From LMUY01 sp964245075 (GTDB lineage: Bacteria; Pseudomonadota; Alphaproteobacteria; Acetobacterales; Acetobacteraceae): a stretch of DNA of 64,000 nucleotides. Position numbers and translations under genes: made by a program. The stretch covers positions 1 through 64,000 of the forward strand of contig CAXTLC010000014.1 of NCBI GenBank assembly GCA_964245075.1, given 5' to 3'. Under the pieces are notes generated by a model. It was given only the letters and a program-made list of their open reading frames with translations, did not search any database and was not told the DNA's origin. Shown here one piece after another: positions 38,321 to 47,554 of this stretch. Each line of letters begins with the position of its first letter. The stretch's first letter is position 1.

Positions 38321-39979
38321 TCACGCCATCACCTCCGCCCGCCGGGCGGGCTCGAAATGCGGCACGGCGTCCAGCAGTGCCCGGGTGTAGTCAGCCTGCG
38401 GGTCGGCGAACACGCGGGCGCTTGGCCCGGCCTCCACGACCCGGCCGTTCTGCAGCACCACCAGATCCTGGCACAGCATGCGCACCACGTTCAGGTCGTG
38501 GCTGACGAACAGCAGGGCGATGCCGTCCTCCCGCCGCAACTGGTCCAGCAACTGCAAGACGGCCGCCTGGATCGACACGTCCAGCGCCGCCGTCGGCTCG
38601 TCCAGCACCAGCAGGCGGGGGCGCGGAGCGATGGCGCGGGCGATGCCCACCCGCGCTTTCTGCCCGCCCGAGAGCTGGTGCGGGAAGCGGCCCATCAGCT
38701 CCCGCGGCAACCCGGCGCGCCCGGCGGCCTCGCCGACCCGCGCGTGGAGGGCGGCGCCGCCGCGCATCCCTTCCAGCCGGCGCAGCGGGTGGGCGATGCT
38801 GTCGAACGCGGTCCAGCGCGGGTTGAGGCTGTCATGCGGGTCCTGGAACACGATCTGCACCGCGCGGCGCAGGGGCGAGCGGTGGAACTCCCGCGCCGGG
38901 AGGGTGTCGATGCGCTCGCCCGCGAGGACGATCTCGCCGGCGTCCGGGTCGATCAGGCGGCAGATCAGCCGGGACAGCGTGCTCTTGCCCGATCCGGACT
39001 CGCCCACCAGGCCCAGGCTGCCGCCGGGCGGCAGGCTGAACGAAACGTCGGCCACCGCGTGCACCGGGCCGGGAAAGGTCTTCACCAGGCGTCGGACATC
39101 GAGCAGCGCGCCTTCTTGCCGCTGCTCCATTTGGGAAAGGGCCGGGGTGGGGGGGCTTCCCACGGTGGGGACGGGCGCGAGATCCGCCAGCGTCGAGCGC
39201 CGCGTGGGCGAGGCCGCGATCAGCCGCTGCGTGTAGGGATGGCGCGGCCCGGCGAACAGCCCGGCAGTCGCCCCCGCTTCCACGACCCGGCCGTGCTCCA
39301 TCACCGCGATCGCGCCGCAATAACGGGCCGCCAGGCCGAGGTCGTGGGTGATCAGCAGCATGGCCATGCCCCGGTCCGCCACCAGGCCCGCCAGCAGGTC
39401 CATCACCGTCTTCTGCGTGGTCACGTCCAGCCCCGTCGTCGGCTCGTCCGCGATCAGCAGCGCGGGCTCGCAGGCCATCGCCATGGCGATCATCACCCGC
39501 TGGCACATGCCGCCGGACAGTTCCGCCGGGTAGGCGCGCAGGCGGCGCTCCGGGTCCCGGATCCGCACGGCGCGCAGCAGGTCCAGCGCGGCGCCGCGCG
39601 CGTCGGCGGCGGACACCGGGCGGTGCGCGCGCAGCACGTCGGCGATCTGGCCCTCCACCGTGCGGATCGGGTTCAGCGCGGCGCGCGGGTTCTGGAAGAT
39701 CATGGACATCGCGGCCCCCCGCAGCCGCCGCAGGCCGGCCGGTGCGGCGCGCGTGATGTCCTGCCCGCGGAACAGCACCCGGCCCGCGGCGATGCGCCCC
39801 GCGCGGTCCAGCAGCCGCATCGCCGCCAAGGCGGTGACCGACTTGCCGGACCCGCTCTCCCCTACCACGCCCAGCGTCTGCCCGGGCGGGAGGCTGAGGC
39901 TGACGCCGCGCACCGCCTCCACCGTGCCGCCGCGCGTGGCGAACGACACGCGCAGGTCCTGGATCTCCAGCAGGGTCAT
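38321..39979 (-). CDS. fused dual ATP-binding protein of a peptide/nickel-type ABC importer
   Basis: A 552-residue protein with two ATPase domains, equivalent to DppD plus DppF or to GsiA. Domain 1 has GESGSGKSVTALAAM, ELSGGMCQRV and ALLIADEPTTGLD; domain 2 has GESGSGKSTLSRLI, QLSGGQKARVGIARA and LLVLDEPTAALD. The linker (about residues 274-286, PPTPALSQMEQ) is encoded by a palindromic repeat of the dispersed family. The start overlaps the upstream permease stop by four bases. Confidence 0.93.
   Translation of the reverse strand: MTLLEIQDLRVSFATRGGTVEAVRGVSLSLPPGQTLGVVGESGSGKSVTALAAMRLLDRAGRIAAGRVLFRGQDITRAAPAGLRRLRGAAMSMIFQNPRAALNPIRTVEGQIADVLRAHRPVSAADARGAALDLLRAVRIRDPERRLRAYPAELSGGMCQRVMIAMAMACEPALLIADEPTTGLDVTTQKTVMDLLAGLVADRGMAMLLITHDLGLAARYCGAIAVMEHGRVVEAGATAGLFAGPRHPYTQRLIAASPTRRSTLADLAPVPTVGSPPTPALSQMEQRQEGALLDVRRLVKTFPGPVHAVADVSFSLPPGGSLGLVGESGSGKSTLSRLICRLIDPDAGEIVLAGERIDTLPAREFHRSPLRRAVQIVFQDPHDSLNPRWTAFDSIAHPLRRLEGMRGGAALHARVGEAAGRAGLPRELMGRFPHQLSGGQKARVGIARAIAPRPRLLVLDEPTAALDVSIQAAVLQLLDQLRREDGIALLFVSHDLNVVRMLCQDLVVLQNGRVVEAGPSARVFADPQADYTRALLDAVPHFEPARRAEVMA
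39125..39154. repeat. dispersed palindromic repeat embedded in a coding region
   Basis: CTCCATTTGGGAAAGGGCCG and the following GGGTGGGGGG lie in frame inside the fused ATPase gene. They differ from the copy at 22905 at only a few positions. Confidence 0.7.
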
Positions 39980-40839
39980 GTCCGCATCCGGGGGTCCAGC
40001 ATGTCCCGCAGCCCGTCGCCCAGCAGGTTGAAGCACAGCACGCTCAGCATCAGCGCCAGGCCCGGGAACGCCACCAGCCACCACTTGCCGCTGGTGATGA
40101 AACGCGCGCCTTCCGCGACCATGATGCCCCATTCCGGCGTCGGCGCCTGCACGCCCAGGCCGATGAAGCTGAGCCCGGCGGCATTCAGGATCGCCCAGCC
40201 GAGGTTGAGCGAGATCTGCACCGCCATCGCCGGCAGCACGTTGGGCAGCAAGGAGCGCAGCACCACGGAAAGGTGGCCGTCCCCGCAGGCCCGCGCCGCC
40301 TCCACCCACCCGGCGTTGCGGCGCACGTTCACCTCCGCCCGGGCGAAGCGGATGTAGAACGGCAGGTTGATCACCGCGGTGGCGATGATGATGTTCTCCA
40401 TCCGGTTGCCGAGGGCGGCCACCAGCGCCATCGCCAGCACGAACAGCGGGAACGCCATCAGCACGTCGGTGACCCGCCCCACCCAGCGGTCCAGCCATCC
40501 GCCACGGTAGCCGCAGAACCCCCCCAGGGCGGCGCCCGCGGCGAAGGAAACGCCGACCGCGACGAAGGCGATGAACAGGTCCAGCCGCGCCGCGACCAGG
40601 ATGCGGGAAAGGATGTCCCGCCCGAGCTGGTCCGTGCCCGCCCAGTGCGCGGCCCCCGGCGGCAGCAGGGCGTGCGGCACGTCGGAGGCGACCGGGTCGT
40701 ACGGCGCCAGCCAGGGCGCCGCCAGCGCCAGCAGCGCCAGCACGGTCATGCCGCAAGCCGCGACGGCGGTGACCGGGTTGGACCGCAGCACGAAGGCGGC
40801 GTGCGCGCCGAACGCCGGACGGCCGGCCGCGAGGCTCAC
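39976..40839 (-). CDS. DppC-type ABC transporter permease
   Basis: A 287-residue inner-membrane permease with six likely spans, the N-terminal periplasmic segment APYDPVASDV and GTDQLGRDILSRIL, and the EAA loop EAARACGDGHLSVVLRSLLPN. It starts at GTG 40839, overlapping the DppB-type stop, and its stop overlaps the ATPase start. Confidence 0.93.
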   Translation of the reverse strand: MSLAAGRPAFGAHAAFVLRSNPVTAVAACGMTVLALLALAAPWLAPYDPVASDVPHALLPPGAAHWAGTDQLGRDILSRILVAARLDLFIAFVAVGVSFAAGAALGGFCGYRGGWLDRWVGRVTDVLMAFPLFVLAMALVAALGNRMENIIIATAVINLPFYIRFARAEVNVRRNAGWVEAARACGDGHLSVVLRSLLPNVLPAMAVQISLNLGWAILNAAGLSFIGLGVQAPTPEWGIMVAEGARFITSGKWWLVAFPGLALMLSVLCFNLLGDGLRDMLDPRMRT

Positions 40840-41876
40840 GACACGGACACCCGCGGGTCGGCCAGGCCGTACAGCACGTCGATCAGGATGTTCACCGCCA
40901 CGAAGATCAGCGCCATCAGCAGCACGAAGGCCTGCACCGGCGCGTAATCCGAGGCGAGCAGCGCGTCCAACGCGTAGGAGGCCACGCCGGGCCAGGAGAA
41001 CACCTTCTCCACCAGCACGTTGGCGCCGAGCATGGTGGAGAACACGATCCCGGTGATGGTCAGCACCGGCAGCAGCGCGTTGCGCAGCGCGTAGCCCACG
41101 ACGATGCGTCGCCGCCGCAGCCCCATGGCCTGAGCGGTGCGGATGAACTCGCTGCCCAGCACGGCCAGCATGGACGCGCGCGTCATCCTGGCCAGCGGCG
41201 CCAGCACGAACAGCGCCATGGTGCAGGCCGGCAGCATCAACTGGGTGAGGGCGGCCCACCAGCCGTCCCAGTCCCCGGTGAGCGCGAAGTCCACCAGGTA
41301 GAAGCCGGTGATGTCCGGCGGAGCGCTGGCGAAGATGTCGATGCGCGCCGTCGGGTCCGGCGCCCAGCCCAGCAGGTAGTAGAACAGGTAGATCAGCAGC
41401 AGGCCGGACACGAAGGTCGGCACGCAGACGCCGAGCGTGCACACCGTCCGCACCGCGTGGTCCACCACCGAGCCCGGCCGCAGCGCCGCCGCGATGCCGA
41501 GCGGGATGGAAAGGAGCAGGGCGATGAGCAGCGCGGTGACCGTCAACTCCAGCGAGGCGGGCAGGCGGCGGCCCATGTCGGCCGTGACCGGCTGCCCCGT
41601 GGTGAGCGAGCGGCCGAGGTTGCCGGTCGCCACATCCGCCAGGTAGCGGGCGAGCTGCACCGGGAGCGGCCGGTCCAGGCCCATCTGGTGCCGCAGGTCC
41701 GCGATCTCCTGCTGCCCGGCGCTGGGGCCGGAAGCGAAGAACACCGCCGGGTCGCCCGGCAGCACGCGCATCAGGATGAAGGTCACGACGACCACCCCGA
41801 GCAGCGCGGGGACGGAGGACAGCAGGCGCGCGCCGACGCGCCGGGCGATGGCGTTCGCCGTGGCGGCAGCCCTCAT
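40836..41876 (-). CDS. DppB-type ABC transporter permease
   Basis: A 346-residue permease with VVTFILMRVLPGDPAVFF, a long periplasmic loop and the EAA region TAQAMGLRRRRIVVGYALRN. The start at 41876 (MRAAATANAIARR) is preferred since upstream codons derive from a palindromic repeat. It pairs with the next permease. Confidence 0.93.
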   Translation of the reverse strand: MRAAATANAIARRVGARLLSSVPALLGVVVVTFILMRVLPGDPAVFFASGPSAGQQEIADLRHQMGLDRPLPVQLARYLADVATGNLGRSLTTGQPVTADMGRRLPASLELTVTALLIALLLSIPLGIAAALRPGSVVDHAVRTVCTLGVCVPTFVSGLLLIYLFYYLLGWAPDPTARIDIFASAPPDITGFYLVDFALTGDWDGWWAALTQLMLPACTMALFVLAPLARMTRASMLAVLGSEFIRTAQAMGLRRRRIVVGYALRNALLPVLTITGIVFSTMLGANVLVEKVFSWPGVASYALDALLASDYAPVQAFVLLMALIFVAVNILIDVLYGLADPRVSVS

Positions 41877-41911
41877 CCAACCCTCTCCCAGGGGAGGGTC
41901 GGATGAGGGTC
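41873..41911. repeat. dispersed palindromic repeat between binding protein and permease genes
   Basis: CCCTCTCCCAGGGGAGGGTC followed by GGATGAGGG, overlapping the first codon of the permease gene. This is the rightmost copy I found. Confidence 0.65.
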
Positions 41912-41925
41912 CGGCGCGCACCCTG

Positions 41926-43542
41926 CTAAACCCGCACCAACGGCCGGAAATCCGCCTGGCGGTAGAACTGGTAGGTGTAGCCGTCCACCGACTTCGCCAT
42001 CACGGCGTCCTGGTTCGGCTGCCACAGCATGATCAACGGCTCCTGCGCCACGAACAGCTCGATCATCTTCGTGCATTCCGCCTCATAGGCCGCCGGATCG
42101 GTCTGGTAGCGCGCTTGGAGCGTCAATTGCTCCATCTCCGGACTTTTCCAGCCGGCGAAGTTCCAGCGCTGATCACGGGTGAAGTACAGGTAGAAGTAGT
42201 AGTACGTGTACGGCAGCCAGGCGGTGGCGCCGTCCGTGTAGAACGGCAGCTTCTTCTCCGCCTCCAGCGTGTTGAACTCGGCGTCCGGCTTCTTCTGGAT
42301 GTCCACCTGAATACCGACCTTGCCCAGCGCTTCCTTCACCAGCGCGGCCACCGGCTCGGCGGTGCCGGACTGCCCGGCGCTGAAGGCGAAGGAGGTGGCG
42401 AATCCTTCCGCCATCCCCGCCTCCGCCAGGAGCTGCTTGGCGCGCGCCGGATCGGTCCGCACCGGCATCGGCTGCGGGAAGCTGGTATCGGGCGGGGTGC
42501 CGCTCCAACCCGCGCCGTACAGCTTGGCGCCGCGGCCGAAGATCGCCGCCTGGAACATGTCCTCGTACGGCAGCGCCGCCGCGACCGCCTGCCGCACCTT
42601 CGGGTTGTCGAACGGCGCCATCTGCGTGTTGAGCGTGATGTGGGTGAAGCCGTTGGTTTGCGGGATGGAGGCGACCTTCACCCGGGCGGATTTCTCCATG
42701 GTTTGGATGTCGCTCGCCGCGAGGTCGATGGACAGGTCGGCGTCGCCGCGCTCGACCAGGTTGGCGCGGGTCGCCGGCTCCGGCACCGTCTGCACGATGA
42801 CCCGGCGGAAGAACGGCAGGGGGCCGCCGCGCCAGGCCTCGTTGCGGCGCAGGATGGTGCTCTCGCCAGGCTTGTGGCTCTCGACCGTGTAGGCGCCAGA
42901 CGCGGCGGTGCTGGTCTTCAGCCACTCCTGCGCCCACGGGTCCGCCTCCGTCGCATGGGCGCGCGCCAGCTTGCTGTTCACCATGATCGCGTAGGGAGTG
43001 CACAGGTTGGCCAGCGCCAGCCGGTCCGGCTTGTCCAGGCTCACCGTGAGGGTGCGCGCGTCCACGATCTTGAACTGGCCCGGGCTGGCGAGGGACCCGG
43101 TGGAAAGCTGCGGCGGCGCCAGGGACTTCGCGGACACCGCGCGGTCCAGCGACCACTTGACGTCTTCCGCGGTGACCGGGCTGCCGTCATGCCAGGTGGC
43201 GTCCGGGCGCAGGGTGATGGTGATGAGCTTCTTGTCGTCGCTGATCGCGTAGGACTGCGCCAGCTCGCCCTGGATGGCGTCCGGGTCGAAAACCCAGTTG
43301 CCGCCGAGCTTCTTGCGGCCGAACGCGAACAGCCGATCATACACGCACATGCCGATGCCGAAGGATTCGCGGGTGGTGCCCGGCATGGTGGGGTCCAGCG
43401 TGTTGACGGTGGCGCCGGTGACGTAGCGCAGCGTCTGCGCGCGCGACGGAGCGGCCGATTGGGCGGCCGCGTCCTGCGGCACGCCCGCCAGCAACGCGGC
43501 CCCGGCCGAGCCTGCCAGGACCGACCTGCGATGGATGTTCAT
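41926..43542 (-). CDS. periplasmic oligopeptide-type substrate-binding protein (SBP family 5)
   Basis: A 538-residue binding protein with an N-terminal export signal containing HRRSVLAGSAGAALLAG, which is Tat-like. It has the family stretches LTITLRPDATWHDGSPVTAEDV, ASGAYTVESHKPGEST and FDNPKVRQAVAAALPYEDM. It is the first gene of the importer operon (binding protein, two permeases, fused ATPase). The ligand may be a peptide or another solute such as an opine or glycoside; the family does not tell. Confidence 0.92.
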   Translation of the reverse strand: MNIHRRSVLAGSAGAALLAGVPQDAAAQSAAPSRAQTLRYVTGATVNTLDPTMPGTTRESFGIGMCVYDRLFAFGRKKLGGNWVFDPDAIQGELAQSYAISDDKKLITITLRPDATWHDGSPVTAEDVKWSLDRAVSAKSLAPPQLSTGSLASPGQFKIVDARTLTVSLDKPDRLALANLCTPYAIMVNSKLARAHATEADPWAQEWLKTSTAASGAYTVESHKPGESTILRRNEAWRGGPLPFFRRVIVQTVPEPATRANLVERGDADLSIDLAASDIQTMEKSARVKVASIPQTNGFTHITLNTQMAPFDNPKVRQAVAAALPYEDMFQAAIFGRGAKLYGAGWSGTPPDTSFPQPMPVRTDPARAKQLLAEAGMAEGFATSFAFSAGQSGTAEPVAALVKEALGKVGIQVDIQKKPDAEFNTLEAEKKLPFYTDGATAWLPYTYYYFYLYFTRDQRWNFAGWKSPEMEQLTLQARYQTDPAAYEAECTKMIELFVAQEPLIMLWQPNQDAVMAKSVDGYTYQFYRQADFRPLVRV

Positions 43543-43833
43543 GGTCTCACCACCTGTTGTTTGCGCAAAATCCTAGGTGGCGCTTCATCCCGGTCCGGTT
43601 TTGCCGGTACGCTAAGCCGGGCGGCGGCGGCGCGCAACTCGCGGCTGCCCGGCCAATCGGCATTGGGTCTCGCTCGCCTCGGCCATGGTGGTCGCTCGTG
43701 TCGAACCTGTTGGACCCCGTTGCGGGACGTGGTTAACTCGATGAACCATCGTGCGCCACGCCGATCCTTGGCGCTCACGCCAGCCTGACGCCTGCTGCGG
43801 GCTGAAAGGCGGCACCACGCCGGAGGACTGATC
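43543..43833. other. divergent intergenic region
   Basis: A 291-bp spacer between the binding-protein gene (minus) and the first SDR of the right-hand cluster (plus). It must hold both promoters. It contains one copy of the GATGAACCATC motif (43740-43750). No convincing gene is seen in it. Confidence 0.6.
43731..43753. promoter_or_regulatory. candidate operator, motif copy A
   Basis: GTTAACTCGATGAACCATCG, with inner arms CGATG/CATCG. It aligns with the motif at 50301-50324 (TTAA, then G.TGAACCATC, then T at the same spacing). It lies about 85 bp upstream of the SDR gene. Confidence 0.4.
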
Positions 43834-44583
43834 ATCACACGAGCGCTCGTCGGCAAAGTAGCGTTGGTGACCGGCGGCTTGTCTGGGATTGGGGCTGCAA
43901 TCGTGGCCAGGTTCGCGGCGGAAGGGGCCCAAGTCATCGCGGCCGACGTGACGGCCGACGCCAGGACCATCGGCGATGGCGGCGTTTCGCCGGTCTGGCT
44001 CGACGTCGCCGACCCCGAGTCTTGTGCCGGCCTGTTGCAGGCCATCAAGCAGCGTCATGGCCGCCTTGATGTCCTGGTGAACTCGGCCGGCATTGGGGCC
44101 GACTTCTCGTTTCTCGACACGCCGGTGGATGTGTTCGACCGAGTGCAGGCCGTCAATCTGAGGGGCACCTTCTTGATAGGGCAGGCGGCGGCGAGGCTGA
44201 TGTGCGAGGCGGCGGCGGGCAGCATCGTCAACATGTCCAGCGTATCGGGAATGCGGGGGAACCTTGGCCGCGCCGCCTACGGTGCCTCAAAGGCCGGCGT
44301 CATCGTCCTGAGCCAGGTCATGGCCGTTGAGTTGGCGTCCAAGGGCATCCGGGTGAACGTGATCTCGCCTGGGCCGATCGAGACGCCCCTGGCCGCGGCG
44401 GTGCACGATCAGGCCATCCGGGACGCTTGGGGCCGTTTCGTGCCGATGGGGCGATACGGCCGGCCGGACGAGATCGCGTCGGCCGCTTTGTTCCTGTCTT
44501 CCGACGCCGCCAGCTACGTGACCGGGCAGGTGCTTGCCGTCGATGGCGGGTTCATCGGCGGCGGGTTGGTCACCAAGCGATAG
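43834..44583 (+). CDS. SDR family oxidoreductase
   Basis: A classical SDR of about 249 residues: KVALVTGGLSGIGAAI, LVNSAGIGAD, the catalytic SSVSGMRGNLGRAAYGASKAG and C-terminal YVTGQVLAVDGGF. The start is odd. Homology runs upstream of TTG 43864 to GALVGK-like codons, but there is no ATG or GTG. A GGAGG at 43822-43826 points to an ATC codon at 43834. It is closely similar in its active-site region to the SDR at 50475. First gene of the SDR-thiolase-ligase group. Confidence 0.85.
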   Translation: MTRALVGKVALVTGGLSGIGAAIVARFAAEGAQVIAADVTADARTIGDGGVSPVWLDVADPESCAGLLQAIKQRHGRLDVLVNSAGIGADFSFLDTPVDVFDRVQAVNLRGTFLIGQAAARLMCEAAAGSIVNMSSVSGMRGNLGRAAYGASKAGVIVLSQVMAVELASKGIRVNVISPGPIETPLAAAVHDQAIRDAWGRFVPMGRYGRPDEIASAALFLSSDAASYVTGQVLAVDGGFIGGGLVTKR

Positions 44584-44650
44584 CCATCGCCGCGTCCTGC
44601 TCCAAAACTATTGTCCAGCCAATTGTCTTGGATTGCTCGGGCCACCAGTC

Positions 44651-44675
44651 TAGGATGGTTCACTTCCTTTAGTAA
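44651..44675. promoter_or_regulatory. candidate operator, motif copy B
   Basis: Reverse-strand GTGAACCATCC with preceding TAAAGGAA, aligning to copies A and C. It sits 13-37 bp upstream of the thiolase start, overlapping where a promoter would lie. Confidence 0.4.
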
Positions 44676-44687
44676 ATGGGGTTGTCC

Positions 44688-45881
44688 ATGAGCCAGGCAA
44701 GCGAAGTCCAACGGCGCCAGGCGAACATCGTCGGATGGGCGCACACGCCGTTTGGGAAGCTTGACGCACCGGACGTGGAAGCGCTGATGGCGCAGGTCAG
44801 CCGGGCGGCGCTCGACCATGCCGGGGTGGCGCCCGGCGATGTCGAGGCGGTTGCGGTCGGCGTTTACAACAATGGCTTTTCCCGGCAGGGCTTCGAAGGC
44901 GCGCTGGCGGCATTGGGCGAGCCTGCGCTGACCTACGTGCCCGCAGTGCATGTGGAGAACGCCTGCGCCACCGGGTCGGCCGCCATCCAGTCGGCGGCCA
45001 ACGCCATCGAGAGCGGGCAGGCGCGCATCGCCCTGGTGATCGGGGCGGAGAAGATGACGGCGCTGCCGACCGCCGTAGTGGGCGAGAACCTGCTGACCGG
45101 CTGCTACCGCAAGGAGGAGGACCAGGTCGAAGGCGGCTTCGCCGGCATCTTCGGCCGCCTGGCCGAGCTCTACTTCCAGCGCTACGGCGACCACAGCGCG
45201 GACCTGGCGCGCATCGCCGCGAAGAACCACCGCAATGGCGTATCTAACCCGTGGGCGCAGATGCGCCGTGACCTGGGATTCGAGTTCTGCAACACGGTCT
45301 CGCCCAAGAACCCCTACGTGGCCGGGCCGCTGCGCCGCACCGATTGCTCGCTGGTGTCCGACGGGGCTGCCGCCATCGTGCTGGCCGACGACGAGACGGC
45401 GGCCACGCTGCAACGCGCCATACGCTTCCGCGCCCGCCGGCAGGTCAACGACATCCTGCCCTTGTCGCGCCGCGACCCGGTAGCGTTCGAGGGCGCACGC
45501 CGCGCCTGGGCCAAGGCGCGGGAGGATGCCGGCGTCACGCTGGACGACCTGTCGCTGGTGGAGACGCATGACTGCTTCACCATGGCCGAACTGCTGGAAT
45601 ACGAGGCGATGGGGCTGGCCGAGCCCGGCCAGGGCTACCGCGTGGTCCGCGAAGGCATCGCCGAGAAGACGGGGCGGCTGCCCATCAACCCATCCGGCGG
45701 GCTGAAATCGAAGGGCCACCCCATCGGCGCGACGGGCGTGTCCATGCACGTCATGGCGTCCCTACAACTGATGAACGAGGCTGGCGAGATGCAGATACCA
45801 GGTGCCACGATGGCCGGCGTGTTCAACATGGGCGGCGCTGCCGTGGCCAACTACGTGTCCATCCTGGAACGCGTGCGCTGA
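44688..45881 (+). CDS. thiolase family protein (SCP-x/acetyl-CoA acetyltransferase-like)
   Basis: A 397-residue thiolase-fold protein with nucleophile Cys93 in HVENACATGSAAIQS, the SCP-x-type ETHDCFTMAELLEYE and the GGLKSKGHPIGATG histidine. Members act in sterol side-chain, aromatic and unusual acid degradation. ATG 44688 is preferred because GGGG lies six bases upstream; ATG 44676 lacks a ribosome-binding site. The stop overlaps the next start as TGATG. Confidence 0.9.
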   Translation: MSQASEVQRRQANIVGWAHTPFGKLDAPDVEALMAQVSRAALDHAGVAPGDVEAVAVGVYNNGFSRQGFEGALAALGEPALTYVPAVHVENACATGSAAIQSAANAIESGQARIALVIGAEKMTALPTAVVGENLLTGCYRKEEDQVEGGFAGIFGRLAELYFQRYGDHSADLARIAAKNHRNGVSNPWAQMRRDLGFEFCNTVSPKNPYVAGPLRRTDCSLVSDGAAAIVLADDETAATLQRAIRFRARRQVNDILPLSRRDPVAFEGARRAWAKAREDAGVTLDDLSLVETHDCFTMAELLEYEAMGLAEPGQGYRVVREGIAEKTGRLPINPSGGLKSKGHPIGATGVSMHVMASLQLMNEAGEMQIPGATMAGVFNMGGAAVANYVSILERVR

Positions 45882-47503
45882 TGCCTGCCAGCCCCGGCCT
45901 GCCCGTGTCGCGCCGGGCGATGAACCTGGCGCATTTCGTCACCCAGTCGGCCCGGCGGTTTCCCGACCGGCCGGCGCTGATCTGGGGCGAGCGGCGCTGG
46001 AACTGGGCCGAGTTCGCCGCTCGCGTCTCCGCCCTCGCGGCCGTGCTGTCCGAACGCGGCGTCGGCTACGGCGACCGGGTCGTCGTGCAGTCGAAGAACA
46101 GCAACCTGATGCTGGAATCGATGTACGCGTGCTTCCGGATCGGCGCCGTTTGGGTGCCGACCAACTTCCGCCTGCTTCCCGACGACGTCGCCTACCTCGC
46201 GGAAGCGTCCGGCGCCCGCGCGCTGCTGTGCGGCGGCGAGTTCCCCGACCATGCGGCCGCCGTGCTGGCGGCGGTGCCTGACATGGCCTTCGTCGCACGC
46301 ATGGGGCCGGGTCCCCTGGACGCGCCCGATCTGGACGCGCTGGTGGCGGACCGCCTCGGTGTGGACACCCCGGCCGCGCCCGTCGAGTACGACCACCCCT
46401 GCTGGTTCATCTCCACCTCCGGCACGACGGGCCGGCCGAAGCTTGCCGTCCTGACCCACGGCCACATGGCGTTCATCATCACCAATCACCTGGCCGACCT
46501 TGTGCCGGGCACGACGGAGGAGGATTGCTGCCTGGTGGTGGCGCCGCTGTCGCACGGCGCCGGCAACCACGGGCTGACCCAGGTCGCGCGGGGCGCCACG
46601 ACGGTCTTGCTGCCGACCGAGCGGTTCGACCCTGCGGAGGTGTGGCGCCTGGTGGCCGCGCACCGTGTCACCAACATGTTCACCGTGCCGACCATCATCA
46701 AGCTGCTGACGGAACATCCCGCCGTCGACGAGCACGACCATAGCTCCTTGCGGCACGTGGTGTATGCTGGTGCGCCCATGTACCGGGCCGACCAGAAGCG
46801 GGCGCTGGCGAAGCTGGGGCCGGTGCTGGTGCAGTATTTCGGCCTCAGCGAGGTCACGGGCTGCATCACCGTCCTGCCGCCGGCCTTGCATGTCATGGGA
46901 GACGTGCCGGACCCCCGCGCCGGCACGTGCGGCATCGCCCGGACCGGAATCGACATCCAGATCCAGGACACGGAAACCGGGACCGCTCTGGCGCCCGGCG
47001 TGACGGGCGAGATTTGCGCCTGCGGCCCGGCCGTGTTCGCCGGCTACTACAACAATCCGGAGGCCAATGCGAAGGCGTTCCGCGATGGCTGGTTCCGCAC
47101 CGGCGACCTCGGCCATCTGGACGCCGAAGGCTTCCTGTTCATCACGGGCCGGGCGTCGGACATGTATATCTCGGGCGGGTCCAACGTTTACCCGCGCGAG
47201 ATTGAGGAAGAACTGCTCACCCACCCTGACATTCTGGAAATCGCAGTTCTCGGCATGCCTGACCCGGTATGGGGCGAGATCGGCGTCGCCGTCGTGGTTC
47301 TGCGCCGCGAGGGAACGCTGAACGAGCCCAGCCTGCTGAAATGGATGGATGGCCGGATCGCGCGGTACAAGCAGCCCCGCCGGGCGTTCTTCTGGCAGGA
47401 GCTGCCTAAGTCCGGCTACGGCAAGGTGACGAAGAAGACGATCAAGGAGGAACTGGTCACCCGCGGATGCATGGTGGCCCAGGCGGCGGACACGTCCGGT
47501 TGA
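45881..47503 (+). CDS. AMP-forming acyl-CoA ligase
   Basis: A 540-residue synthetase with STSGTTGRPKLAVLTHGHM, the YFGLSEVTG motif, GYYNNPEANAKAFRDGWFRT and C-terminal LPKSGYGKVTKKTIKEEL. It probably makes the CoA thioester degraded by the coupled thiolase. The start overlaps the thiolase stop. The substrate is unknown; the pair plus SDR suggests a beta-oxidation-like route for one specific acid. Confidence 0.9.
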   Translation: MPASPGLPVSRRAMNLAHFVTQSARRFPDRPALIWGERRWNWAEFAARVSALAAVLSERGVGYGDRVVVQSKNSNLMLESMYACFRIGAVWVPTNFRLLPDDVAYLAEASGARALLCGGEFPDHAAAVLAAVPDMAFVARMGPGPLDAPDLDALVADRLGVDTPAAPVEYDHPCWFISTSGTTGRPKLAVLTHGHMAFIITNHLADLVPGTTEEDCCLVVAPLSHGAGNHGLTQVARGATTVLLPTERFDPAEVWRLVAAHRVTNMFTVPTIIKLLTEHPAVDEHDHSSLRHVVYAGAPMYRADQKRALAKLGPVLVQYFGLSEVTGCITVLPPALHVMGDVPDPRAGTCGIARTGIDIQIQDTETGTALAPGVTGEICACGPAVFAGYYNNPEANAKAFRDGWFRTGDLGHLDAEGFLFITGRASDMYISGGSNVYPREIEEELLTHPDILEIAVLGMPDPVWGEIGVAVVVLRREGTLNEPSLLKWMDGRIARYKQPRRAFFWQELPKSGYGKVTKKTIKEELVTRGCMVAQAADTSG

Positions 47504-47554
47504 GGACAGCGTCCCAGCCTGCACTCGGCCGTGTCCTGAAGGCACCTTGAAGAA

